A stretch of DNA of 46,603 nucleotides from Vicinamibacteria bacterium (lineage in GTDB: Bacteria; Acidobacteriota; Vicinamibacteria; Vicinamibacterales; UBA8438). Shown piece after piece: positions 15,436 through 23,765 of this stretch (positions are counted from its first letter, which is position 1; each line of letters begins with the position of its first letter). The stretch is from NCBI GenBank assembly GCA_022820825.1, contig JAJEEU010000101.1:102682-149284 (forward strand). The letters are read 5' to 3'. The position numbers were made by a program, and so were the translations under genes. The notes beneath the pieces are model-generated. The model did no database searches. It saw nothing but the letters and a program-made list of their open reading frames with translations, and was not told where the DNA came from.

Positions 15436-17208
15436 ATGTGTGTACCGTTCGCCGCGGCGTTCCGCCCGGCCGTTCTCTCCTCCGCCCTGCTGGTCACCGC
15501 CGGAGCGGGTGTCTCGACCGCCCAACCGGCGGGTGACTTCACGCCTGTCACCGACGCCATGGTGCGGGATCCCGCCCCGGGCGACTGGCTGAGCTGGCGG
15601 CGGACGCTCGACGGCTGGGGCTACAGCCCGCTGAACGAGGTAAATCGCGACAACGTCCGCCAGTTGCGGCTGGTCTGGTCGCGGGCGCTGAGCGCGGGCA
15701 GCCAGCAGGGCACGCCCGTGGTGTACGACGGCGTGCTGTACATGCCCAACCCGCGCGACGTCATCCAGGCGATAGACGGCGCCACGGGCGACCTGCTGTG
15801 GGAGTACCGCCGGGAACGGCCGGACGATCTCGATGAGTACATTTCGCCCTATCTGTCGGAAGCCAAGCGCAACATCGCCATCTACGGCAACCTGATCATC
15901 TCCACCAGCGCCGACGACTACGCCTACGCGCTGGACGCCGCCACCGGCCGGCTGGCGTGGGAGACGCAGATCCTGGACTACAAGGTGCACCCCGCGCACC
16001 AGTCGTCCGGCCCCATCATCGCCGGCGGCAAGGCCGTCTCGGGGCGCGGGTGCATGCCCGCCGGCGGGCCCGACGCGTGCGTCATCGTCGCGCACGACGC
16101 GCGGACCGGGGCCGAGGTGTGGCGGACGCGGCTGATTCCGGGGCCGGGCGAGCCGGGCGACGAAAGCTGGGGCGACGTCCCGTTCGAGGAGCGCTCGCAT
16201 GTCGGCTCCTGGGTGGTGCCGAGCTACGACCCGGAGCTCGACCTGATCTACCTGGGTACGTCGGTCACCTCGCCGGCGCCGAAGTTCCTGCTGGGCGGCA
16301 TCGACAAGGAATACCTGTACCACAACTCGACGCTGGCGCTCGACGCCGACACCGGCGACATCGTGTGGCACTACCAGCACCTGAACGACCACTGGGATCT
16401 CGACCATCCGTTCGAACGGCTGCTGGTCGATACCGCCGTCGCGCCGGATCCGTCGGCGGTGAGCTGGATCAACCCCAACCTGCGGCCGGGCGAGATGCGG
16501 CGCGTGGTGACCGGCATTCCAGGCAAGACCGGCGTGGTCTACACGCTCGACCGGGCCACCGGGGAGTTCCTGTGGGCCACGCCGACGATCACGCAGAACG
16601 TGATCAGCAACATCGACGGCGCCACCGGCGAGGTGTCGGAGAACGCGGAGCTGGTCTTCACCAGCCGCGGCCAGCAGGTGCTGACCTGCCCGACCTACAA
16701 CGGCGGCAAGGACTGGGAGGCCGGCGCCTACAGCCCGCGGACCAACCTGATGTACATGCCGCTGCGCAACACGTGCGCGCGCATGATGGTGGTGGAGAGC
16801 TCCGACACGCTGCCGCTGGAGCTGTACTCGCTCGCGGTGCGCCAGGAGATCGCCCCCGGCACCGACCACGTCGGCGCGGTGCACGCCATCTCGGCGGAGA
16901 CCGGCGCCATTGCCTGGAAGTACGAGCAGCGCGCGGCCACCGCTTCCCTGTTCGCCACCGGCGGCGGCCTGGTGTTCGTCGGCGACGCCAACGGGCGCTT
17001 CCGGGCGCTCGACGACACGACCGGCGCGTCGCTCTGGGAGGTCAACGTCGGCTCCTCGCTGTCCGGCTTCCCCATCAGCTACGCGGTCGACGGCAAGCAG
17101 TACATCGTGGCCAGCACCGGCGCCGCGAATCCGATGTCGTTCCTCGCGCTCACGCCCGAGCTGCGGCCCAGCATCGGCAACAACATCTTCGTCTTCGCGC
17201 TTCCCTGA
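15436..17208 (+). CDS. PQQ-dependent dehydrogenase, exported, Asp-x-Asp signature, no Cys-Cys ring
   Basis: 590-aa quinoprotein dehydrogenase. Signal peptide residues about 1-30 end at STAQ. Propeller blades are visible as ALDAATGRLAWE, HDARTGAEVWR, LDADTGDIVWHY and LDRATGEFLWAT. HLNDHWDLDHPF carries the presumed catalytic Asp D321 and a second Asp D323, the position linked to lanthanide use. Where related enzymes have adjacent cysteines before the PQQ pocket, this one has EAKRNIAIYG, so the disulfide ring is absent. D213 (GGPDACVIVAHD) is where a metal-ligand Glu is usually found. The ATG at 15436 has GGAGGTG about 10 nt upstream; an earlier in-frame ATG at 15412 overlaps a -10-like CATAAAAT. 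The TPR protein gene follows 15 bp later. Confidence 0.92.
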   Translation: MCVPFAAAFRPAVLSSALLVTAGAGVSTAQPAGDFTPVTDAMVRDPAPGDWLSWRRTLDGWGYSPLNEVNRDNVRQLRLVWSRALSAGSQQGTPVVYDGVLYMPNPRDVIQAIDGATGDLLWEYRRERPDDLDEYISPYLSEAKRNIAIYGNLIISTSADDYAYALDAATGRLAWETQILDYKVHPAHQSSGPIIAGGKAVSGRGCMPAGGPDACVIVAHDARTGAEVWRTRLIPGPGEPGDESWGDVPFEERSHVGSWVVPSYDPELDLIYLGTSVTSPAPKFLLGGIDKEYLYHNSTLALDADTGDIVWHYQHLNDHWDLDHPFERLLVDTAVAPDPSAVSWINPNLRPGEMRRVVTGIPGKTGVVYTLDRATGEFLWATPTITQNVISNIDGATGEVSENAELVFTSRGQQVLTCPTYNGGKDWEAGAYSPRTNLMYMPLRNTCARMMVVESSDTLPLELYSLAVRQEIAPGTDHVGAVHAISAETGAIAWKYEQRAATASLFATGGGLVFVGDANGRFRALDDTTGASLWEVNVGSSLSGFPISYAVDGKQYIVASTGAANPMSFLALTPELRPSIGNNIFVFALP

Positions 17209-17223
17209 GACTGGCGGACCACA

Positions 17224-18846
17224 TTGCGCACCTTGACAACCTGGACACCGGCACGCTGGTTCTCGGTCGGCCTCGTCCTGCTGCTGTTGGCGCCGGGCGT
17301 GCGCCCGGCGATCGCGCAGGAGGCGCCGGACGCGTCGCTCCCGGAGAGCTTCGACGAGCCGATGCCGCTGCGCACGTCGTCGCTCGGCAGCTTCAACCGG
17401 CCGATCTCGTCGGACAGCGCCGAGGCGCAGGAGTACTTCGACCAGGGCTTCCAGCTCATGTACGCGTTCGCCAAGGTGGACGCCGCCCGTTCGTTCCGCG
17501 AGGCGCAGAAGCACGACCCGGACTGCGCCATCTGCTACTGGGGCGAGGCCTGGACCTGGGGCTCGTATCTGAACGGGCCGATGCGCGCCGACGAGGCGCC
17601 GCGCGCCTACGCCGCCATCCGGAAGGCGCTGGCGCTCGCGCCGGACCACGCCAGCGAGCGCGAGCGGGCCTTCATCGAAGCGCTGGCCGTGCGCTACGTC
17701 GAGAACTTCGATCCCGAGCAGCGCGAAGAGCAGGACCGCGCGTACGCGGAGGCAATGCGCGCGCTGGCGGAGCGCTATCCGGACGACCTGGACGCGGCCA
17801 CGCTGTACGGCGAAGCGCTGTTCCTGCTGGAGCCGCGGCGCGGGACACGGGACCTGAACGACCCGAACGTCCAGCGGCTGCACGGCGTGCTCGAGCAGGT
17901 GCTGGCGGCCGACATCCGGCACCCCGGCGCGTGTCACCTGTACGTGCACGCCACGGAATCGACCGTCCGGCCCGAGCTGGCCGAGCCGTGCACCGAGTTT
18001 CTCGGCAACTCCATCCCGGGGGCGAGCCACATCAACCACATGCCGTCGCACACCTGGAACGAGATCGGCCGCTGGGGCGACTCGGTGCGGGCGAACCTGC
18101 AGGCCTGGCACTCCGACCAGAAGGCGGAGCGCGGCGAGGGCGGCGCCATCTATCCGTCGCACAACCTGCACATGCTGCTGTTCGCCGCTTCGATGGACGG
18201 CCAGGGCGCCGTCGCCATCCAGGCCGGCAAGGACTACGCGAAGCTGACCGGCGACACGCTGTACCACGTCCTCACGCTGCTCCGCTTCGGCCGCTTCGAC
18301 GAGATTGCCGCAGTGACGCAGCGTCCCGAGACGGAGGTCTCGGGCGGCCTGTGGGACTTCGCGCAGGGCTACGCCCACTTGCGCGCGGGTGAGGCGGACT
18401 TCGCGCGCGTCTATCTCGACCGCGTGCGGCGCATCGCCGAAACGACGGACCAGCGTCTGCGGTTCCACCCGGGCGGGGACATCCTGGGCATAGCGGCCGC
18501 GATCCTGGAGGGCGAGATCCACCGCGGCGCGGAGGATCTCGAGAGCAGCATTCGCGCCTTCGAGGCGGCCGTCGCCCAGGAGGACGCGCTCATGTACGAC
18601 GAGCCGGAGCCGCTGCCGTTCGCCGCGCGCCACTGGCTCGGGGCGGCGCTGCTCGAGGCGGGCCGCTACGCCGAGGCCGAGCGTGTGTACCGCGCCGACC
18701 TGGAAGACCACCCGCACAACGGCTGGTCGCTGTTCGGCCTCAAGGCCGCCCTCGCGGCGCAGGGCAGGTCCTCGCCGGAAGTCGAACAGGACCTGGCCGC
18801 CAGCTGGGCACGCGCCGATACCTGGCTGCAGGCATCGCGCTACTAG
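17224..18846 (+). CDS. Exported TPR-repeat protein
   Basis: 540-aa protein. The signal peptide (RWFSVGLVLLLLAPGVRPAIAQ) is followed by TPR helices at about residues 60-140 (AQEYFDQGFQLMYAFAKVDAARSFREAQKHDPDCAICYWGEA, read over that span) and again at the C-terminus (FAARHWLGAALLEAGRYAEAERVYRADLEDHPHN, same note). A central stretch has conserved CHLYVHATEST and ASHINHMPSHTW histidine-rich motifs that are not TPR and suggest a metal site or ligand pocket (inference). The start codon is TTG at 17224. It directly follows the PQQ dehydrogenase and is probably co-transcribed. The specific function is unknown. Confidence 0.82.
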   Translation: MRTLTTWTPARWFSVGLVLLLLAPGVRPAIAQEAPDASLPESFDEPMPLRTSSLGSFNRPISSDSAEAQEYFDQGFQLMYAFAKVDAARSFREAQKHDPDCAICYWGEAWTWGSYLNGPMRADEAPRAYAAIRKALALAPDHASERERAFIEALAVRYVENFDPEQREEQDRAYAEAMRALAERYPDDLDAATLYGEALFLLEPRRGTRDLNDPNVQRLHGVLEQVLAADIRHPGACHLYVHATESTVRPELAEPCTEFLGNSIPGASHINHMPSHTWNEIGRWGDSVRANLQAWHSDQKAERGEGGAIYPSHNLHMLLFAASMDGQGAVAIQAGKDYAKLTGDTLYHVLTLLRFGRFDEIAAVTQRPETEVSGGLWDFAQGYAHLRAGEADFARVYLDRVRRIAETTDQRLRFHPGGDILGIAAAILEGEIHRGAEDLESSIRAFEAAVAQEDALMYDEPEPLPFAARHWLGAALLEAGRYAEAERVYRADLEDHPHNGWSLFGLKAALAAQGRSSPEVEQDLAASWARADTWLQASRY

Positions 18847-18872
18847 GCATTTCCAGCAGACCGGCAGCAGGC

Positions 18873-19640
18873 ATGATCCAGCTCGACCACGTCTGCAAGC
18901 AGTACGGGCGGCAGGCCGTCGTGGACGACCTGACGCTCGAGGTCGACGCCGGCGAGGTGCTCATCCTGCTCGGCGGTTCCGGGTGCGGCAAGACTACCAC
19001 CCTGAAGATGATCAACCGCCTGGTGGAGCCGACGTCCGGCTCCGTCAGTCTCGACGGTACGGATACGTCGACCATTCCGCCCCACGAGCTCAGGCGGCGC
19101 ATGGGCTACGCGTTCCAGCAGGTAGGTTTGTTCCCGCACATGACGATCGCGGAGAACGTCGCCGTCACGCCGTCGCTGCTCGGCTGGGCGCCAGCCCGCA
19201 TACACGCCCGCACCGACGAGCTGCTGGAGCTCGTGGAGCTCGATCCTGCGGTCGTCAGGGACCGCCGCCCAAACGAGCTGTCCGGCGGCCAGCAGCAGCG
19301 GGTCGGCGTGGCGCGGGCGCTGGCGGCCAGCCCGGACGTGCTGCTGCTCGACGAGCCCTTCGGCGCGCTGGATCCGCTCACGCGGGAGCGCCTGCAGGAA
19401 TCGTTCCTGCACGTCCGCCGGGAGCTCGGCCTGACCGCCGTGTTTGTTACGCACGACATGGCGGAGGCGCTGCTCCTGGGCGATCGGGTTGCGGTGATGC
19501 ACGACGGCCGGCTGGAGCAGATCGGCGCGCCGCGCGACCTGCTGAACCGGCCGGGTTCTCCCTATGTCCGCGAACTGATGGACACGCCGCGGCGGCAGGC
19601 GGCGGCGGTCTCGCGCCTGTCCGGTGAGCAGACTGCGTGA
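18873..19640 (+). CDS. ABC transporter ATPase, osmoprotectant/ergothioneine type
   Basis: 255-aa ABC ATPase with Walker A GGSGCGKTT (34-42), Q-loop FQQVG (81-85), signature LSGGQ (136-140), Walker B VLLLDEP (156-162) and switch His in VTHD. It resembles the ATPases of betaine/choline/carnitine importers (ProV/OpuCA) but ends at residue 255, without the C-terminal CBS domains many of those have. The stop overlaps the start of the permease/binding-protein gene by 4 bp (GTGA), so the two form one importer. The proposed substrates are quaternary amines such as glycine betaine or, given the neighbouring egtBD genes, ergothioneine. Confidence 0.92.
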   Translation: MIQLDHVCKQYGRQAVVDDLTLEVDAGEVLILLGGSGCGKTTTLKMINRLVEPTSGSVSLDGTDTSTIPPHELRRRMGYAFQQVGLFPHMTIAENVAVTPSLLGWAPARIHARTDELLELVELDPAVVRDRRPNELSGGQQQRVGVARALAASPDVLLLDEPFGALDPLTRERLQESFLHVRRELGLTAVFVTHDMAEALLLGDRVAVMHDGRLEQIGAPRDLLNRPGSPYVRELMDTPRRQAAAVSRLSGEQTA

Positions 19641-21157
19641 GTGAGCAGCTCGCCCTCCTGCCGGAGTACCTCACTGCCCATCTGCAGTTGACCCTCGTCG
19701 CGCTGCTGCTGAGCGCGGCCACCGCGCTGCCGCTCGGCATCGCCGCAACACGCTCGCGGTGGCTGGAACCGGTGGCGCTGGGCGTGGCGGGCGTGATCCA
19801 GACGGTGCCCGGCCTGGCCCTGCTGGCCCTCATGGTGCCCCTGCTCGCCGCCGCGGATCTGCAGAGCATCGGTTTCCTGCCGGCGATCTGCGGCCTCACG
19901 CTGTACGGCGTGTTTCCCATCCTGCGCAACACCGTCACCGGCATCAGCGGCGTGAGCCCCGTGTACAAGGAGGCGGCCCGCGGCGTGGGCATGACCCCGC
20001 GGCAGCAGCTCGTGCGCGTGGAGCTGCCCCTGGCCATGCCGGTCATCGTGGCCGGACTGCGCACGGCAACGGTCTGGCTGGTGGGCATCACGACCCTGTC
20101 GACGCCGGTAGGCGCCACGAGCCTCGGCAACTACATCTTCAGCGGTCTGCAGATACGCAACTACACGGCGGTGGTCGTCGGCTGCGTGGCCGCCGGGGGG
20201 CTGGCGCTGATCCTGGACGGACTGGTGCGCGCGGTCGAGGACGGGCTGGTGCGGCGGCGGCGGCGGCAGGTGGCGGCGGCGCTGGGCATCGCCGTGCTGC
20301 TGTACGGCTATGCCGGCGCCACGCTGGCGGCGCGCTGGAGCGACCCGGAACGGCCGGTCGTCGTCGGCTCGAAGACATTCACCGAGCAATACGTCCTGAG
20401 CGCCGTCATCGCGAACCTGATCGAGCGCGAGACCGGGCGCCGGACAACGCTCGTGCAATCGCTGGGATCGACCGTTGCATTCGACGCGCTCACCGCCGAC
20501 GAGATCGACATCTACGTCGACTACTCGGGCACGGTCTGGGTGAACCACATGGAGAGCGGCAACGAGCTCCCCGACCGCGCGGTGGTGACGGATCGCGTCC
20601 GCCGCTTCCTGCGCGACCGGCACGGCGTGACGCTGGCGGCGATGCTCGGATTCGAGAACACGTACGCGCTGTCCGTCCGCGGCGCCGACTTCGATCGGCT
20701 CGGCCTGAGGACCATCAGCGACCTCGCGCCGGTGGCCGGACAGTTCGTCTTCGGCGGCGACTACGAGTTCTTCGCGCGGCCGGAGTGGCCGTCCATCCGC
20801 GACGCGTACGGCCTTGCCTTTCGGGAACGCCGCACGATGGACCCGTCGCTGATGTACCAGGCCGTCGCCACGGGCGAGGTGGACGTGATCAGCGGCTTCG
20901 GCACCGACGGACGGATCGACGCCTTCGGCCTGCGGGTGCTGCAGGACGACCGGCGCGTCGTGCCACCATATGACGCCATCGTCCTGGCCGGAGCACGGCT
21001 CGCGCGGACGGCCCCCGACGTGGTCGCGGCGCTCGCGCGGCTCGACGGCGCGATCGACAGCGATCGGATGCGCGCGATGAACTTCGAGGTCGACGTGCGG
21101 GGTGCGGACCCGGCCGCGGTCGCCGCCCGCTTCGTCGACGCTCTCGTCCCGCGCTGA
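19637..21157 (+). CDS. Fused ABC permease and substrate-binding protein (OpuF/EgtU-like)
   Basis: 506-aa fusion. Residues about 1-225 are a ProW-like permease: several membrane helices and the coupling-loop region YKEAARGVGMTPRQQLVRVELPLAMPV. After one more helix (about 215-235) comes a type-F substrate-binding domain starting VVVGSKTFTEQYVLSAVIANLIE, with YVDYSGTVW and MYQAVATGEVDVISGFGTDGRI, the OpuAC-like pattern. Fused importers of this type include OpuF (osmoprotectants) and EgtUBC (ergothioneine uptake). The GTG start overlaps the ATPase stop. Which compound is bound cannot be decided from motifs alone; egtD and egtB lie 1.6 kb away on the opposite strand, which favours ergothioneine or its betaine precursor hercynine. 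Confidence 0.9.
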   Translation: MSEQLALLPEYLTAHLQLTLVALLLSAATALPLGIAATRSRWLEPVALGVAGVIQTVPGLALLALMVPLLAAADLQSIGFLPAICGLTLYGVFPILRNTVTGISGVSPVYKEAARGVGMTPRQQLVRVELPLAMPVIVAGLRTATVWLVGITTLSTPVGATSLGNYIFSGLQIRNYTAVVVGCVAAGGLALILDGLVRAVEDGLVRRRRRQVAAALGIAVLLYGYAGATLAARWSDPERPVVVGSKTFTEQYVLSAVIANLIERETGRRTTLVQSLGSTVAFDALTADEIDIYVDYSGTVWVNHMESGNELPDRAVVTDRVRRFLRDRHGVTLAAMLGFENTYALSVRGADFDRLGLRTISDLAPVAGQFVFGGDYEFFARPEWPSIRDAYGLAFRERRTMDPSLMYQAVATGEVDVISGFGTDGRIDAFGLRVLQDDRRVVPPYDAIVLAGARLARTAPDVVAALARLDGAIDSDRMRAMNFEVDVRGADPAAVAARFVDALVPR

Positions 21158-21172
21158 ACGGAGCAAACCGAG

Positions 21173-21718
21173 ATGTCGATTCTGGAATTTCTGGGCCTGT
21201 CCGGGCGCGCCGGCGCCGCAACCGGCGGCGGCGCCGCGCCCGAAGCGGACGCCGTCCGCCGCATCGTGGGCGAGCTGGAGGCGATCCCGGAGGACCGGGC
21301 GCGCTACCTGGCCGGCTTCGCCTACATCCTGGGCCGCGCCGCGCACGCCGACGCGCATATCAGCGACGAGGAAACGCGCAAGATGGAAGAGATCGTGCAG
21401 GTGCTGGGCCACGTGCCGGAAGCACAGGCCGTGCTCGTCGTCGAGATCGCCAAGAACCAGGTCCGCCTGTTCGGCGGCACCGAGGATTTCCTGGTCACGC
21501 GCCAGTTCCGGGAGCTGTCGGACAAGGTGCAGCGCACGGAGCTGCTCGAATGCGTCTTCGCCGTCTCGGCCGCGGACGAGTCGATCACCGTGGCGGAGGA
21601 GGGTCAGGCGCGCCAGATTTCCAGGGAGCTCGGCCTGACGCACCGGGAGTTCGTGGCCGCCCGCGCCGCGTTCACCGAGCACATCGAGGCGTTGAAGAGC
21701 TTTCGGCAGCGGCGCTAG
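21173..21718 (+). CDS. TerB-like protein
   Basis: 181-aa soluble all-helical protein. From about residue 45, GFAYILGRAAHADAHISDEETRKMEEIV matches the TerB/DjlA-N pattern with the acidic ADxHISDEE metal-binding loop. A second such loop, SAADESITVAEEGQARQIS, follows near residue 135. TerB-like domains occur in tellurite-resistance and membrane-associated stress systems; no precise function is known. It lies 15 bp after the permease fusion gene on the same strand and is probably in its transcript. Its 3' end overlaps the convergent AI-2E-family gene by 4 bp. Confidence 0.82.
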   Translation: MSILEFLGLSGRAGAATGGGAAPEADAVRRIVGELEAIPEDRARYLAGFAYILGRAAHADAHISDEETRKMEEIVQVLGHVPEAQAVLVVEIAKNQVRLFGGTEDFLVTRQFRELSDKVQRTELLECVFAVSAADESITVAEEGQARQISRELGLTHREFVAARAAFTEHIEALKSFRQRR

Positions 21719-22776
21719 CGGCGGGCGGCGGCCGCGCGCAGGGCGCGCGGGTTGGCGTCGAGCATGACCGCCACCCAGCGGAAGTCGCGCGTGTTCTCCA
21801 GCGCGATCTTGATGGACATGGTGAGCGGCACGGAGAACAACATGCCGACCGGTCCCCACACCCAGCCCCAGAACACCAGCGACACGAACACGACCAGCGC
21901 GGACAGGCCGAGCCGCCGGCCCAGAAGGAGCGGTTCCACGACGTTGCCGAAGATGACGTTGATGCCGACGTAGCCCAGGGCGATCAGGCCGGCGCGCGCG
22001 AGGTCGAACTGCACAATCGCGAGCAGCACGGCCGGCACCGCCGCGATGATCGACCCGAGCGTCGGGATGAAGTTCAGGATGAAGGCGACGAGCCCCCACA
22101 ACAGCGCGAAGTCGAGTCCGAACGCCGCGACCCACAGGCCCAGCAGCACGCCCGTCGCGGCGCTGACGGCCGACTTGATCGCCAGGTAGCGCTGCACCTG
22201 GAGCATCATCTGCTCGAGCTGCCCGAACTGCACGTGCTCGCCGAACGCCTCCCGCAGCTTGGCGCTGAAGCCGGCCGCCTCGATCAGGATGAACGACACG
22301 GTCAGCAGGACCAGGAACGTGTTGGAAGCGAACGAGGTAATCGCCCCCAGCGTGCCGCCCAGGAGGTCGAAAACGCTTCCGAACGGCACGAGCTCCAGCG
22401 TGCTCCAGTCCTCGATCGGCAGCCCGAGATCGCCGCCCAGCACCAGACCGGAATCGAGCAGCGCCTGCAGGCGCGCCTGGTAGCGGGGCGCGGCGGCCCC
22501 GAAATCGTTGACCGAGCGCCCCACCACCAGCGCCAGCACGCCGATGGCGGCCACGGCAAGCAGCACCGCGCCGAGCACCGCCAGCGGCCGCGGCACGCGC
22601 CAGCGCTGAAGCTGGCCGATGAGCGGCACGCTGACGACCGCCAGAAACACGGCGACGAGAAACGGCAGCACGAGCGGGGCGGCCGCGCGCAGGCCGGCAA
22701 CGATGACTACCAGGCAGGCGGCGGCCACGAGATACTGCAGGCCGCCGCCGGTGAATCCGCTGCGTCTGTCGCTCAT
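21715..22776 (-). CDS. AI-2E-family transporter, overlapping egtD
   Basis: 353-aa integral membrane protein of the AI-2E/PerM family (TqsA, YdiK relatives). It begins with a hydrophobic pair (YLVAAACLVVIVAGL and VLPFLVAVFLAVVSVPLI), has a soluble middle around residues 90-190, then a membrane block with the family motif NFIPTLGSIIAAVPAVLLA and the end GWVWGPVGMLFSVPLTMSIKIALE. The family includes exporters and Na+/H+ antiporters. The start ATG at 22776 overlaps the egtD stop (ATGA), so it is translationally coupled to ergothioneine synthesis. Export of ergothioneine or a precursor is a plausible but untested role. Confidence 0.9.
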   Translation of the reverse strand: MSDRRSGFTGGGLQYLVAAACLVVIVAGLRAAAPLVLPFLVAVFLAVVSVPLIGQLQRWRVPRPLAVLGAVLLAVAAIGVLALVVGRSVNDFGAAAPRYQARLQALLDSGLVLGGDLGLPIEDWSTLELVPFGSVFDLLGGTLGAITSFASNTFLVLLTVSFILIEAAGFSAKLREAFGEHVQFGQLEQMMLQVQRYLAIKSAVSAATGVLLGLWVAAFGLDFALLWGLVAFILNFIPTLGSIIAAVPAVLLAIVQFDLARAGLIALGYVGINVIFGNVVEPLLLGRRLGLSALVVFVSLVFWGWVWGPVGMLFSVPLTMSIKIALENTRDFRWVAVMLDANPRALRAAAARR

Positions 22777-23765
22777 GATTCGCTTTCGAACAGCGTCAGG
22801 GCGAAGCGGGACTCGGGCTCGATCCACTGCTCGCGGACCGTGAAGCCGGCCCGCGCGCCCATCTCCGCAATGCCCGCCGGCTCGTACTTGTACGAGCTCT
22901 CGGTCCAGATTCGCTCGCCCTCGTCGATGCTGGTGCAGCAACCGGCGCCGCGGATGCATACGAGCTGATCGGCGCGGCTGACGAGGTACACCTCGATGCG
23001 CGAAGCCGCGGGGTTCCACTCCACGCAGTGATCGAATGCAAGCAGGTCGAAGTCGGCGTCCAGCTCCCGGTTCAGCCGCGCCAGCACGTTCTTGTTGAAT
23101 GCCGCCGTCAGGCCGAGCGGATCGTCGTACGCCAGCAGCAGCTCCGCCTCCGGCTTGACCAGGTCCGCACCCAGCAGCAGCCGGTCACCCGGCCGGCACG
23201 CCCGCCGCAGCTCCTGCAGGAAGTGGCCCGCCTGGTCCGGCGACAGATTGCCGATGTTGGAGCCGAGGAACAGTACGAGCGCGCGGCCGTCCGTCCGCCG
23301 GCGGCGCAGCGCTTCGCGCACACCCGTTTCGTAGTCGGCCTCGTGGGCGTGCAGCGTGACGGAAAGGTGCGCCGCCAGGTTCCGCTCCGACTGCGCGAGC
23401 GCGGCCGGGGAGATGTCGACGAGATGCACGTCGAGCTCGCGGCCGCCGGCGGCCGCGAGCAGCACGGACAGCTTCTCGCCGCTGCCGCCGCCCAGCTCCA
23501 CCACGGTGTCGCAGCCGCCGGACGCCGACATGATGGCGCCGGCGTGCGCCGCCAGCAGGCTGTGCTCGCCGCGCGTGATCCGGTACCAGGGAAGCTCGCA
23601 GATCGCCTCGAACAGCTTCGACCCGAGCGCGTCGTACAGGTACTTGGCCGGGATCTCCTTCGGCCGGCGCGCGAAGCCTTCCGCGATCTCGCGGGCCATC
23701 TCGATCGTCGGGTCGGCGTCGAGCGTTGCCGCCGCGCTTTGCACTTGCTGCATCCGCGTGGTCAC
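22773..23765 (-). CDS. egtD: L-histidine N-alpha-methyltransferase
   Basis: 330-aa SAM-dependent methyltransferase of the EgtD family, which trimethylates histidine to hercynine, the first step to ergothioneine. It has KEIPAKYLYDALGSKLFEAICELPWY in its first 65 residues (the YLYDxxGSxLF motif), the SAM loop VVELGGGSGEK, VDISPAAL, FLGSNIGNLSP, and the late motif LAFDHCVEWNPAASRIEVYLVS. The start is GTG at 23765, overlapping the egtB stop by 4 bp (GTGA); an ATG twelve bases later is the alternative. The order egtB-egtD-AI-2E permease has overlaps at both junctions, so the three are one unit. No egtA, egtC or egtE is seen. Confidence 0.95.
   Translation of the reverse strand: MTTRMQQVQSAAATLDADPTIEMAREIAEGFARRPKEIPAKYLYDALGSKLFEAICELPWYRITRGEHSLLAAHAGAIMSASGGCDTVVELGGGSGEKLSVLLAAAGGRELDVHLVDISPAALAQSERNLAAHLSVTLHAHEADYETGVREALRRRRTDGRALVLFLGSNIGNLSPDQAGHFLQELRRACRPGDRLLLGADLVKPEAELLLAYDDPLGLTAAFNKNVLARLNRELDADFDLLAFDHCVEWNPAASRIEVYLVSRADQLVCIRGAGCCTSIDEGERIWTESSYKYEPAGIAEMGARAGFTVREQWIEPESRFALTLFESES

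Noticed and set aside
14701-18717. A 1338-aa minus-strand open frame
   Set aside because: It lies opposite mazEF, the second PQQ dehydrogenase and the TPR gene, all of which have clear family motifs. Its composition is that of a shadow frame.
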